Source: Metamycoplasma spumans ATCC 19526
GTDB taxonomy: Bacteria > Bacillota_I > Bacilli_A > Mycoplasmatales > Metamycoplasmataceae
NCBI GenBank assembly: GCA_000620005.1
Contig: JHVF01000004.1
Coordinates: 1-57,670, forward strand
Direction of reading: 5' to 3'
Length of the DNA: 57,670 nt
Part shown: one piece after another, positions 10,144 through 22,800 of the stretch
Numbering within the stretch: the first letter of the stretch is position 1
How the letters are laid out: each line of letters begins with the position of its first letter
The notes under the pieces: model-generated
Seen by the model: only the letters and a program-made list of their open reading frames with translations
Databases searched by the model: none
Told to the model about the DNA's origin: nothing
Made by a program: the position numbers and the translations under genes

Positions 10144-12225
10144 TTATCCTTTATATAAATCATAATTTTCTTTGTATTCGTCAAAATTTTTCATCAAATA
10201 ATTTACCAAATCAGCCACCATTATCATGGCTAAAACATCATTATGACAATAACGTTTTAAATCTTCAACTTTAGAATTTCATTCATTATCTTTAATAGCA
10301 CCCAATAATCTTGCTGTAGCAATTTGTAAAGCCATTCCACCATTTTTAACTTTAAGTTCATGATATGGAAAAACTTTATGTTCCAATTCTAAATTATTTT
10401 CAGTAACAAAATGCTCAATTTTTTTAATTGAATATCTACCCTTAATTGCCCCAATTAAAATTATTGTATCGCTAAAAGTTGCTTTTGAACTACTAAACAA
10501 TTTCGCTATATCAACCAAATTATTGATAATTTGGTCTTTTTTGTATCTTAATTCTTCTAATTTTTTTTGAGAAATATTTTTATATTTTTGTAAATTTAAT
10601 TCAAGGATTTCAAAAGCCTCCTTAATTCTTGATTTTTCATAACTTTCATTAAACACAACATAATATTTCGCTTCTTCATCATATAAATCTTCAATAACTT
10701 TAATTAATGTTTCATAGCTATATTTTTGCGGGTCATAAACATAGTCAAAAGATTCTGATTCAATAATATTATTATTTATCGTTTTAATAATTGAATTCTG
10801 GCATATCAATTGTGTTCATTGTGGTGAAAAATCAATAATTGGCTTAGTCGAAGTTACCCCTTCAAAGTCAAATCACACAATTTTAACGTCTTTTTCATTG
10901 ATAGCTTCATAAATCTTATTTTTTAAAATTGAAGGATTTATTCAAATTAAGTTTTTATCAAAAAAATCTAAAATCTTTGGTTTGATGTTATCTGAAAATT
11001 TTTGCGGTCAAGTGTTAGCTATCTTTAATTTAATAGCCTTTTTAGAAGCTATGGCATAATCAGGCAATAAATTATCTAACATAATTCTCAAATAAACATC
11101 ATTAAGTTGCACTGGGCAAGTTAAATCATCTTCAGTAATAAGTTCTTCTAATTTATTAATTTCGGGAAAATCTTCAGGATTATTTGCCATTCTAACAAAA
11201 CGTTCAAATGGGCAAATAAAAGGTCGCTGTTCTTCTTCGTTTTCTGAAAATGACAATATACTTTCGAGTTCTTCATTTATATGTTCAATGATTTTTTTTG
11301 CTTTAGATTTAAATAATACTCTTCTTGAAAAGTCATAATTAGGGTTCTTATGAATTATGTGGTTTAGTTCGTCTTGATCATCAAAATCTTCATCTTTAGT
11401 GCTAGCTTTTGATTTTGCATGATTTGCATATTCAGAAAACTGAAATTTAATTTCATTCTTTTTAACATTTTTCCTAAGTTCTTTAATCATTGGAATAATT
11501 TTTACATTTTCAACTTCAAATCCGGCTTCTCTCATTACCTTAACTTCAAAATAGGCTTTAACAATATCTTTTAGTGAGCTTTTTGAAGAATATAATAATA
11601 TCCCGATGGTTTTTTGTTTAACATCATAATAAAATGGTGTTGCTAAACATTTTTTATACTCAAAAACCGGCGATAATAATAGCTGATAGCCATCTTTTAT
11701 AGCGGCTATTGTGTCTTGGATTTTAGTATCAGTAGCAACCTTAAGCGGTATAATTTTTAACTTATCAAAAATATCTTTATTTGACTCTTTATAATAATTT
11801 AAAACAAATTCTTTGGCACCTTGAACAATAAAAGGAATAGCTTCTGCAGAACTTTCAAATTGTGAAAATTTTGCTGTAATTTCATTAAATAATGATAGCT
11901 TCCCATTTTTATCTAACAAATTAAAAAAATCTGGGTCATTTTTTATTTTTTCTTCTAAATAACTTAATTTTTCAATCGGGTTTGAATACAAAATTTCTTC
12001 TTTTTTGCTTTCTTCAACAAATTCTAAAAAGTTTTTGTCAAATTCTTTATCAATGTAGTCTAATGAAAAATCTAGCAAGTTAAATTCACTTTCGCTTTCT
12101 TCAGTGTCATAAAGTTTATCTAAATTTTTAATAAAATAATCACTAACATCATTAAAGGCGAAAAATGCCCTGTGATTGTTAGCAATTATAAAATCTTTTG
12201 CCTTATAATATTTTTTTCTTTCCAT
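10144..12225 (-). CDS. DUF2779 / UU173-family protein with DEDD-exonuclease-like C-terminus
   Basis: 693 aa. The central third has 'CPF' and 'CPVQ' Cys elements (about residues 345-380) typical of this family. The last third contains 'WFDFEG' (Asp453, Glu455) and a late 'CHNDVLAM' (Asp663), which have the spacing of a DEDD-type 3'-5' exonuclease fold. The family is widespread in mycoplasmas and often sits beside recombination or CRISPR-type nucleases; its substrate is unknown. The ATG overlaps the TAA of the preceding YqaJ-type nuclease gene (TAATG), which points to co-translation and a joint complex. DNA processing or defence is an inference. Confidence 0.75.
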
Positions 12226-13067
12226 TATGAAACCTTAGGTACAGCTTTTTTATCTTCAACTCATTTTAAATATAATTTTTCTCATTGATCTTGATTTTCG
12301 CATTTTAAAAATTCAATCAAATCTCCGTCAATCAAATCATTTCAAACTGGGCTAATGCCTAAGTTTGTATACTTTTCAAATCATTCAGTGCAAAATTTAA
12401 TATCATCTAAAACTTGCTCTTGATTTATTGTAAAATTTCAATTTTTTATAATACGTTTAGTAATATCAACTGCTTCTGGGTTTGCATAGTCGTCTTCTTC
12501 TAAAAAACAAGCAACAATTGAAAATTTTTCACTTCCCATTAAATATGTATAAAGTTGTGCTTGTTTAATATATGATGGGTCCACACCATATTCAACTCAT
12601 TGGTCATATTTTTTTCTACCAGCCGTCTTTATTTCAATTACTAAATTTAAATCTGAGCAATAACCATCAGGTAATCCACCAAATAGTTCATTATTTTTAA
12701 AATAGTCATAATTATATTCTTTAGCGGGATATGTTTGCAAATCACGTTTAAGAGATTTCTTAACTATATCTAATATTTTAGGTTCTAATATAACACCGGC
12801 GTCAATATATTTAGTATCTAACACAGGCATTCCGAAGCCGCAAAGTCTTGCATAAGCTGCGAACTGACTTTTAAATGATCCCAAACCCATAATATCACCA
12901 AGTGCAGAACCAGTCATTTTTCTAAAACCATTAAATGTACCCGGTTTATTTGCTTGGCGAGTTTTTAATAAATCTTCATTAACTATAAAGACTTTATTTT
13001 CAAAGTCAAGTGTATAGTGTGTTTTATTAAAATATTGTCTTTTTGGTATCAATATTTTATTACTCAT
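12225..13067 (-). CDS. YqaJ/lambda-exonuclease-like putative nuclease (MAGa7180-type)
   Basis: 280 aa. The centre shows the YqaJ pattern: 'MTGSALGDIMGLG' near the N-terminus (the 'ggSdig' helix), an Asp in 'FGGLPDGY', then 'LVIEIKTAG' carrying the Glu-x-Lys of a PD-(D/E)XK nuclease, and a later Gln/Tyr helix ('YIKQAQLYTYL') typical of phage-type exonucleases. It should degrade double-stranded DNA ends. Start and stop both overlap neighbours: ATGAGTAA shared with the HTH-ImmA gene and TAATG shared with the DUF2779 gene. The pair of nuclease-like proteins suggests a DNA end-processing module. Confidence 0.8.
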
Positions 13068-14163
13068 TAATTCCCTCTTTTTCTAATTTTAAAAGTTCAG
13101 TATCAGTAAATGAAACACGTGGATATTTAGAATAAATAACATCTAATATTGCTGATATATCAGCTTTAGGATCTACATCTCTAAATAAATGAGCTTGTTC
13201 GTGAGCATCAATTGCATCCATCACAATTGCTAATTTTTTGTTTTTTTCAATTGTTCATGATTGCAATATTTCTTTTAAAATCGCATCAATTTCTTTTTCT
13301 AATTTTTCTGGATGAAAACAATGAACGATTTCGTGAAGTAATGCAAAGAATATTAGTGGTTCGGCATTATACATATCTGATAAAAAGATGTATCTTGTTC
13401 CTCTTTTTTTAAGAGAAATAGCCCTAATATTACAATCTTTAATATGAGGTTTAGTAATCAAAACAATACCTTTTTTAAATAAATAATCTTTAACAGTATC
13501 AACTTTTTTATAGAAACTCATTTTCTTATTTGAAATAATAGTCATAATTTTTTTCATAACTATTTCAAAGAAGTTAATTCTAAATGCGCCTTCTTCGTCG
13601 TGTTCAATAAAACGTGCTAAAGAAAGTTCACAATATCTAATTCATACTAAACTATGCGGATTATCTGAATAAATTCCATATTCTGCCATAATATGTTCTT
13701 TTAAATATGAATCGTAGTCACTTAAATTTTTAACACCGTAAAACTTTTTAAGCATAATCATTTTACAAGTATTACTCATATGCTCACTAACATTAATATT
13801 TGCAACTTTAGCTAAATTAGGATTTTGAATTAGAAAATCAACTCCATAACGTTTTGATGTTTTTATAAAATCACTATTATTATTTTCTATTTCAGTATTA
13901 GTTGAATAAATATTATAAATTTGAATTAATGTTCCCGCATCTAAATCAAATGCATATTCTATTGCTTCGATTAATGAAGCGCTCAAATCCTGAAATTCAT
14001 TATTTAATATTTGGTTAAGGTATTTTGTGCTAACGTTTATTCTTAATGACAACTCCCTTTGTGTCATCTTGAATTTTTTTAAATAATATTGTAATTCCTC
14101 GCTGAAACTATTGCCATGAAGTTTTACTTTATTTTTAAAATCACATAAACTTCTTGCCTCCAT
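13060..14163 (-). CDS. HTH-XRE regulator fused to ImmA/IrrE-type metallopeptidase
   Basis: 367 aa. Residues about 20-70 form an XRE helix-turn-helix ('MTQRELSLRINVSTKYLNQIL'-like helices), and residues 277-281 are HEIVH, the zinc-binding motif of ImmA/IrrE peptidases, followed by a distal acidic region. Proteins of this design sense stress or phage and cleave a repressor, or regulate their own operon. It is the first gene of the operon, has AAGGAGG before the ATG and its own -35/-10, so autoregulation is likely. Its last eight bases overlap the start of the YqaJ-type nuclease gene. The substrate is unknown. Confidence 0.85.
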
Positions 14164-14194
14164 ATAACCTCCTTATGTTTCTTGTCGTTTAATT

Positions 14195-14222
14195 ATTATA
14201 AATTATAATATAGTTAATTCAA
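14195..14222 (-). promoter_or_regulatory. Promoter of the ImmA-nuclease operon
   Basis: Minus strand: TTGAAT at 14222-14217, a 16-base spacer, then TATAAT at 14200-14195. Transcription would start about 25 bases before the ATG at 14163. Confidence 0.65.
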
Positions 14223-14375
14223 CATATTAGATATTTTTTCAAGATAAAATAAAAGCATTTTTATTTATAATAAAATCATCTTAATATAATGCTTAAAAAT
14301 CAAAATTATATTGAGCTATAATTTAAATTAAAATATTATTTTTATAAACAATAAAATTAGCGAAAGGTATTAGCA

Positions 14376-14732
14376 ATGAAAAAACTGTATTTTTGAATGT
14401 CATTTACTTTTTGAATATTTTCATTACTAACTTATATACTTTTACCGTTATATTCTGTTTACATCGATAAAAGAAATTTTTCATATTGATGTTTATTTTT
14501 CACCCCTATATTGTCATCTTGAAATTTCATTACAACAGCAATACTAACTTATGCAATTATATTAAGTGTCGCTTCATTGATTTTTGCTATTATTATAGCC
14601 TCCCGCTCTAATCGCAAAATATTATGCTCAATATACATCATCACTATCATATTCACGCCGATGCTATTAACAATGTTAGTATTTAGCGTATTACTTTTAA
14701 TATTATTTTTTATTATAGGTGTTTTTAAATAA
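14376..14732 (+). CDS. Small integral membrane protein
   Basis: 118 aa, recovered only when four TGA are read as Trp (all in the first half). Three hydrophobic spans are visible (about residues 5-24, 48-72 and 80-115), with short polar loops and a charged K-R loop at about 73-78. A GAAAGG lies 10 bases before the ATG. No family is recognised. It stands alone between two leftward operons and shares a hairpin terminator with the operon that ends at 14899. Confidence 0.65.
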
Positions 14733-14846
14733 AGCCGAATAGTAATATTATTATTAAAAATGTTAATTACTTTTTTAGTATTGATATGTTATTATTGTCA
14801 ATTAAAATATATAAATCAATTACTTCTTAGCAAATTTAATAAATAA

Positions 14847-14881
14847 CAAAAATATTTAGACGCTGTGCCTAAATATTTTTG
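14847..14881. terminator. Perfect 13-bp bidirectional terminator
   Basis: Stem 14847-14859 pairs perfectly with 14869-14881 around a nine-base loop. It is A/T-rich with T runs on both strands. It sits between the rightward membrane protein and the leftward helicase-AAA+ operon and can end both. Confidence 0.85.
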
Positions 14882-14898
14882 TTTTAATTGACTTTATT

Positions 14899-16893
14899 TT
14901 AGAGTATTTCTTCTTTAAAACCGTGACTATTATTTGAAGATACATATTTTAGTTTTAGATTAACTAAACCGTCTTCGTCTGCGGATTCTGATATTTTCTT
15001 TTCAATTAGTTCTCTATTTTTAAAAATAATATTTGATATTGCTTTTACTAAATCAGTTTCTAAAAATAAAATAAGTGAACGAGCCCCCATTGAATCATCG
15101 ACGTTGTTAGCTACTAATGAATAATATTCTTCAATTGAATTATCGAATATTAATTTTATGTTTTTTTCTTTTAATAAAAATTCTTTTATTTTCTTGATTT
15201 TAGATCTTATAATGTCAAGTTTTATTTCTAATGAGCTAATTTTATTAAAAGGAACTATGTTTGGTATACCAATTCTATTCAAAATCTCCGGTCTTTTTAG
15301 CTCATCGCTAAAATATTTTTTAACTTCTGAAATAAAATGCTCTTGAATTTTTTTGCTATCTCCATCTTTGGGCATTGTAGACGCACCTATATTTGAAGTA
15401 AAAATAATAAATGTTTCCGAAAAATCAACTAATTCTCCTTTAGAAGAAGTCAATCTTCCATCTTCTAAAATTTGTAAGAATTTATCAAAAATTTTTGAAT
15501 TAGCTTTTTCTATCTCATCAAATAATAAAATAGAAAACGGTTTTTGTAAAACGGCATTAGTAAGAGTCCCACCAGCTTCATAACCTATATAACCTGGAGC
15601 AGCTCCTAAAAGTTTTTGATCAGATTCTTCATGATTATATTCTGACATATCAAATCTAATTATTTGATTTGGGTCATTAAAAATAAATTCAGATAAAGCT
15701 TTGGCTGATTCGGTTTTTCCAACACCCGTAGGTCCTGCAAAAAATAAAATTCCTCTTGGTTTTGAATTTTTCTGAATGTCAGAGCTTTGTAAAATACCTT
15801 GTAATCCTACCTGGCTTCTAATTAGCGTGTCTTTTATTTTAATACCAACATGAGATTGGCCTTTGACTTTATTGTCAAAATCCTCTAAGAATTTATTCAA
15901 ATTTTCAGCATTAATTTTTTCTCATTCAGATTCTTTCTTTTCAAAGAAACATAATCTGTATAATTCTTTAAAATCTTTTATATTATCAAGTTTGTTAGAA
16001 AATACTTCAAGTTGAAATAATTCTCTAAAAGTTAGTCCATTAGTTATTGCACTTGCGTCATTAATTTCTTTTTTAGTTGTTAATTTGTTATCAAGTTTTT
16101 TAAATGAAGAACCCCTAATTGTAAAAAATGATCTTCTTTCTTCTAGCGAAGGATTGGGGATTATTAAAGAAGTTATTTCTTGATTATTGTTAAATAATAT
16201 TGAGTTAAATATTTGATCATTTTTTATCAAAATAACTAATTTAAAATTTGAAGGTTTAACTTTATGACTAATTTGGTTAATTTCGTTAGTGAACATATCA
16301 ATTAACGAATTTAGTTTAGCAATATCCAGTTGAGTATTTTTATCACTGTAAATAGAATCGGCCAAATCCAAAATAAACAAATTTTGTGATGAAATGCCTT
16401 CGTTATTAATTTTGTCGATGATTAAGTTTTTTATTTTGCTATTGATATCTTCATTTTGGGCAATGTCATTATTTTCAATATTTACAAAATCGAAAATTTC
16501 AGATCTTTCTATATCATCTGCCATTTCTTGTTCTTCGTCTTTTTTCTTCTTTTTATCAACAAGTTTAATATTTCCATGAATAATTTCGCTATCCATTTCT
16601 CAATTTGAATTGTAAAGATATATATTATCAATGTCTAGATTTTTATCTTGATATAAATAATGCAATAAATATTGATTGAAAGTTAAAAAATCTAAATTTA
16701 CAAATTCAGTAAGTGATTCTAAATATTCGCTTTTTAATAAATTTTTATTTATATTATATAATGACGGTTTTTTTATTGGCAAATTCAATATTTTAGGAGA
16801 TAAAAACTCAGAAGTATTCCCCTTCAAAATTACTATATTTTTGTTTAATAACTTAAATTTTAATTGCGTTGTAATTGCTTCTTTTAAATTCAT
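14899..16893 (-). CDS. ClpB/ClpA-like AAA+ protein, last gene of the helicase operon
   Basis: 664 aa as one frame across two TGA-Trp codons. Residues 1-330 are a weakly conserved, apparently degenerate ATPase-like region without a clear P-loop. The C-terminal half matches the second AAA+ ring of ClpA/ClpB: Walker A GPTGVGKT at 387-394, the pore loop 'GYIGYEAGG' at about 434-442, Walker B 'LLFDEIEKA' with Asp459-Glu460, an Asn sensor in 'TSNIG', and 'RPEILNRIG' with the arginine finger. The pore loop argues for threading protein substrates. It is not housekeeping ClpB: the first ring and middle domain are missing. It starts two bases after the stop of the 321-aa gene. Likely the unfoldase or remodelling part of this system. 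Confidence 0.82.
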
Positions 16894-16895
16894 AA

Positions 16896-17861
16896 TTAAT
16901 TACCTCATCTTTTTATTTTTTCTTTTGCGCTATATTTAGGTTTGGTTGCAACAAAAGTTCTATTCACGGTATATTTAACAATGTTCATATTCGAATTTTT
17001 AGTTATATATTCAAGCATCTGATCTGCAGTTTTTGAACATACATGCCTTTTATAATCACCAATTTGATATTCAACCGTTCCGTCTGGCGAAACATTAAAT
17101 ATCACTTGCTCTTCTAAATCATTTTCTAAAAGATAAATTACACCAAGTTTTTCATTAACGACTTTTATTTGTTTTCCGACCAATTTATACTTTTCTTTAA
17201 TCATTAAAAACTCAATAAATGGTTTTGCTATTTTATCAGCTTTCAATATTGAATTATTTTTTTCTTTAAATCAAATTTTAAAATCGTCAATATCTTTTTT
17301 AGTTGTAATTATTTTTATCTTATCTTCAAAATATTGTTTTAATTCGTTATTTTTAATTTTGCTTATTTTTGTATAAATACTATTCTTGAAGCTTCTTAAT
17401 TCTTCAATAGAAGCTTTAGCATTCATTAGTTCATTAATTTTTAAATTAAGGTTATCTTCAGTTAACTCTAAATTACTATTTATGATCAAATCTCTTGCTT
17501 CGTAAGCCAATTTTCCAAATTCATATACATAGTGATTGAAATTTTCTATCGAAATTGAGTTATCAATTTTTCTGTAATCAACTGTATCAATTATATTTAA
17601 TAATAATTTATTGACTTTATCATATTCTAATTCGTATAAACTTAATCCTTTGTATGAATTTAAATCCATTTCAACTTTTTGATTAATATTTGATTTTACA
17701 TTCTCAATTTGTTTAATAGCTTCTTTTATTAAACTATTGTTTTGATATTCATTAGATAAAAGCATATTATTTAGTAGTTCAGTATTTTTATCACAAATAT
17801 TTTCTAATTCTCGTTTTTCTAATTGACTTAAATTCAATGTTACGGTTGCTATGTGACTCAT
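16896..17861 (-). CDS. Unrecognised 321-aa protein of the helicase-AAA+ operon
   Basis: 321 aa with TGA-Trp codons at about residue 197 and near the C-terminus. The first two thirds are long charged helices, probably coiled coil. The last third is a compact beta-rich region ('KLGVIYLLENDLEEQVIFNV'-like strands) that may be a small binding domain. No signal peptide or membrane span. Its ATG overlaps the TAA of the 671-aa gene (TAATG), and the AAA+ gene follows two bases after its stop. It is probably a structural or adaptor subunit. Not recognised. Confidence 0.75.
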
Positions 17862-19876
17862 TATTTATTAACCTCAAATTGTTTTATATATTCGCTAATT
17901 TCATCTAACTTATTATTTTTAGCTATTACTTCTTCATCACTCATTTTCAAAATATATTCAGCAGTAGTTGTGTCTTTTTTAAAAGAATGGGCATAGTTAT
18001 TAGATAAATATTTGTAATAATCAGCGAGTTTTAAATCTATTTTTTCTAATGACTTTGTAAATGTTGTTTTACTATTTTTTTTAAATTTTTCAAGTCTTTG
18101 TCTAATTGATACAGCTTTAGGAATTAAATTATTTCTAATATATTCTAAAGAGTTTTTTATTTCTTCTTCTTTTTTAAAAATATATTCATTAATGTAATCT
18201 AAACAGTCAAATGCTAATAAACCTTTATATACTTCTTTTTTCTTAAATTTTTCTAAATGATTTAATTTAACTGAAGCGTCAATGTCAGAATTAATTTGTT
18301 CAATTAAATCTTCAAAATCGCTAGAAATATGATTTTTTAAATCGTGATAAAATAGTGTTTCATTAAATTTATTGTCTTTATATAAATTAACTAAATGATG
18401 ATCATTTACGTGTTTTTTAAAAATTTCTCTAAGCATATTATTATTTCATGAAGATACAAAGTTAAAAATGTCTAAATTGTCTGAATTGATATTGTATTTA
18501 CTAATAATGTTTTTAAAAATAAGTTCGCTATTATTTAAAATGCTCGTGAATTTATCTAAATCATCGCTAGTTTTAATAGTATTTAAAACATCTAAAAACA
18601 CATTATTAGAAAATAGTTGAGTAATTTCTTTGAATCTATCTTTAGTTTTAAAATTACTTAAAAATGTTCAAATTTTTGAAATTAATTCAAAATTAAAGTT
18701 AGATTTTTCTTTAGTATCTTTTAAAAATTTGTCTAGATATTTTTCTAAAGCAGAAGCCATAATATCAGTGTCTGATATTTTTTTATCATAAATATCTTCC
18801 AGCAACTCAAGGTATTTTGATTCGGGTATTTCAGTTGGAATAAAAAAGTCTACTGCATTTTCTTCAACTTTATTATCATCAATTTTTACATTAACTTCTA
18901 TTTTGTTTATGTCAAATATTTTTTTATCTAATAGTAAAAACCTTTCATTATATTTTCCTTCAGCAATATTATTTTGATCGAATGATTTTTTTATCATTAA
19001 TTTTTTGATATCAAATTCTTTTATATCTAATTTTTCAGAGCTATCTTTAATTCGAAAATCACTTAAAAAATTATTATTTGGGAATATAGAATCATATAAC
19101 AATTCGCGATTATGCAGTTGGTTAATTAAATTACTCTTTATAAAATCTTCCATAAAGTTATTTTGTGCAGCATTAATTGGTCTTATATTAATAGAAATAA
19201 TAGTTGATGAATTGTCAATATCAAAGGCATAATCAGATTCAAAAAATGCTACTTTAATATCATTACTATTTTCAACATTTTTTTCCAATATTAATTTTGA
19301 GTCATCTTTTTCAAAATGACATTCAAGTTCCGAAACCTTTTGATCAATTTCTTTCGATTCATTTTTATCAAAACCTTCAAAAGAATTGTCATTTCAAGAT
19401 TTACCTATATTTCTAGTGTCAAAGTATTTATCATAATTCTCTGATAAAAACTTACTCTTAATATAGAAAGTGAAGTTCTTTTTCATCATTCGGTTAGTTA
19501 AACTGTAAAACTTATTCACTTCAACATATTTTTCAATTTTTTTATTTATGTCAATGTTTTTAATATCCATTTCTAATAAATCAGAATCCTCAATCATATT
19601 TTCAGAAGAATTAAAATTTATAGTTATTATATTTTTTCTATGCATATCCCTTAAAATCAATAGTCAAAATTTACGAATCAAGACATCACTATTAATGTTG
19701 TAAAACTCCTTAAATATGTCTTTTACAGTAATATACTTATTTAATTTTTTGAATTCGATAAGCGGAATTAATATCAACTTATTATAGTTTTCCATTTTTT
19801 CTATTTCACGATACGTAAATTCAACCCGCTTTTGAATAACAGGAAAATTAAGTTTAATTTTTATCTTATCATTCAT
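17861..19876 (-). CDS. Unrecognised 671-aa protein of the helicase-AAA+ operon
   Basis: 671 aa, a single frame once five TGA codons are read as Trp; with the standard code it falls apart into pieces. The N-terminal 160 residues are mixed alpha/beta and rich in aromatic and Lys residues ('FWLLILRDMHRKN'). The middle is acidic; the last 250 residues are helical with Lys/Glu heptads. No catalytic motif, signal peptide or membrane span is visible. The start lies inside the end of the helicase gene (11-base overlap), and its own TAA overlaps the next ATG. That degree of coupling suggests fixed stoichiometry with the helicase. Function unknown. Confidence 0.75.
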
Positions 19877-22800
19877 TGTATTCCTCTCCTATAAATTCTT
19901 CTGGGGTTACAAAATTATCTTTGTTTTTCAAATAATGATTTATATATTTTTTCAATACAGTTAAGCCTTGGCTAGTATTTTTATAATATGAAAAATCGCC
20001 GACAACAATTAAAACATTTTTCGTTCGACTAAAAGCAACGTTCAGTCTAGCTTCATCGTTTAAAAAGTTGGTATTACGTTTATTAGTAGTTTCCTCTGTT
20101 CCTTTATTTTCCGATCTCACTAAGTCAACAATAATAAATTCGCATTCTCTACCTTGAAAGTTATCAATCGTATCAATTACTATTGATTTCGTTGCAATAT
20201 ATTTAGTATATAAATCTGGATATTTAGATTGAATAATTCCTCTAATAACAATTGCCTGATTTCTAGTCAAAGCAATAACTCCGATTTTTGACTTTTCATT
20301 TTCAATGTTTATTCCATCATGCTCCAAGTCATTTAATAATTTTTGAATTATTTTAACTATTACAATCGCATTATATTGATTCATTCTAGTATCTAGTGTA
20401 CTCTGATTAAATTTTTTAATAAATGAACTTGGTATAAAGCCATCTTCAATTAGCATATTGTGATCAAAATTATTAACAAGGTTAAATTTATTGTCAAATT
20501 GTTTTATATCATTAATGTATTTTATTGGAAGAATGTTAGTGTCTATTAAATTTATCTTGCTAGTTATATTGCTATATTTTTTAAAATTGACATCTTTGTT
20601 AAATGTTTTAAGTTTCTGATTTATTTGTTTATCATATAAAACATTTATAAAATCACAAATTTCATCTGGGAATCTATGTTGCATATCTAAAAATTCATAA
20701 GACAATGAATTACCATTCATCATTTTCGTTAATTCTTTTATTTTCTCATTAAAATAAGGATATGCCAATGCATCATTAATTTTATTAACAATATCATTTT
20801 GCATTGTTTTATCAGCATTATCGGGACCAAGCTCTTTTTCTATCACTCAATTGTATAATTCTTCTGAAAAATCAACAGTAGGAGGCAATTGATAAGCATC
20901 ACCACATAAAATTGATTTACCTGATTGTAAACATCTATTTATTATTTCAAATAAATTTGATTTAGAAGTTTCATCCATGATTGTCAAATCAATTTTATAA
21001 TCAACTGTCAAGTCAACAAACTTGCCATTATGTTCAATTTCACTGCTTGATGTAGTTGTTAAACCAAATAAGTTAACTAATTCATTGTCAAATAAAACAT
21101 CCACTAATTTTTCATTTCAATAAATATCTTCATATTGGTCTTTTAAGTCATTAAGTTCAATCGCAATGTTTAACTTGCTTTTTATTTTATTCAAAACTTC
21201 AGAATTACAAAAATTATCAGTATTTTTATTCGCCCCTTCTTTTATATAGTTAGATATTTTTTCCGGCGAATCTATTCCTAATTTTTTTAGTTCTTTTGCA
21301 ATTTTTAAATAGTCATATTTTTCTAAAATATCAATAATTTTCCTAGAGTTTTCTTTATCAGAAACACCGTCATCTTCTGACATAGAGAAAATATCTTCTA
21401 ATAATTCTTCAAGTTCTTCAATTTTCTTTCCATCTACTATTATTTTTTTAATAAATAGATTTCAGATTCTCATATTATTTTCTTTGACATCTTTATTAAT
21501 ATCATTGCATAATTCAAGTACTTTATTGTTAGTTGAGTTAACTTTATTCAATAAATTCTCTTCGGATATTAATGCTTTTATATAACGATTAGATAAATTT
21601 TCTTTTGAATAAGGATTTATATTATTTGCTCTATTTCCACTTGACACTTTTATTGCAAAAACATTAGGATTTGTTGGATTTAATTTAGCAAATCTATCAA
21701 AAACATTATCAATAGCCTCATGCGTTGAAGAAGTTAGCATAATATTCTGATTTTTATATTGATAGTAATCAATTAAAGCTGATATCACTTGAGTTTTTCC
21801 AGTTCCTGGAGGACCTTGCAATAAGAATAATGCATCAGAAAAAATTGCTTTTTTAAAGGCTAAAGCTTGTTTTTCATTCAAATTATATTTAGAGATAAAA
21901 TTATTGATATCATCAATCGTTTTGCTATTTTCGTCTATTTTTACTGTTAAAGGTTCAATTAACGATGCTAAAAATGAAGGTTCTTTTATATAACCTTTAA
22001 ATAAATTTTTAATAGAATTATGTGATCTGGTTATTATTGTCTTTTCGCCAATATTAATAGTTGATAATTGATATCTTTTTCAATTATTATTTTTAAAATA
22101 AGGTTCTAGTTCAATTGATACATCATCTTTGGTTTTAGGATCTATTTTTATCGATTTTACTCTTTTAACAAGATAGTTTTCATTATTAATTTTGCATATC
22201 AAATTTTGATATTCTTTTTTAAGTAATTTTTGTTTACTTATTTCTTCATTCTTAAAATTAATTTCCTTATTTAATTCATTTTGTTTATTTATTAATTTAT
22301 TTTTTTCATTTCTATATTCAGAAATTATTTTCTCTTTTTCTTTGATTTTGCTTTCAATTTCTTCTATTTCTTTTTCAATAGTTTTACGAGTTTGTTTATC
22401 TAATAAATCATCAGATAATATAAATCTTTTTTCGTTAATTGAGATTTCATATTTCTTGATTAAATTTTGAATATCTTCTATTCTGCCATTAAATGTTTTA
22501 ATATTTTTGTCAAGGTTATCTACGTTGAAATTAATTTCTTGAATTTCTTCATTTATAGCATTAATATTTTCATCAATTTTTTCTACATTTTTATCGAAAT
22601 TGTGGCTTTTTATATCTCTTTTTTGTCTATTTTTCAGCTCATTTTTATCTTCTGTTTTTTCTTCATAAAACTTAAATGTTATTTTAAGTGAATCAAACAA
22701 ACTTCCCTTTGAATGAATATCTGAAAGATTTCAATCTTTTTTATGTCCCGAAACATTAAAATTATATTTTTGAAATAAATATAAATAATTATTATCAAAA

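Noticed and set aside
14899-16893. Housekeeping ClpB chaperone
   Set aside because: The first AAA+ ring lacks a P-loop, the middle coiled-coil domain is missing, and the gene is the tail of an operon with a helicase.
16905-19876. Several separate small genes between 16.9 and 19.9 kb
   Set aside because: All fragments are in the same frame and separated only by TGA. Read as Trp they join into two proteins of 321 and 671 aa with coupled starts and stops.
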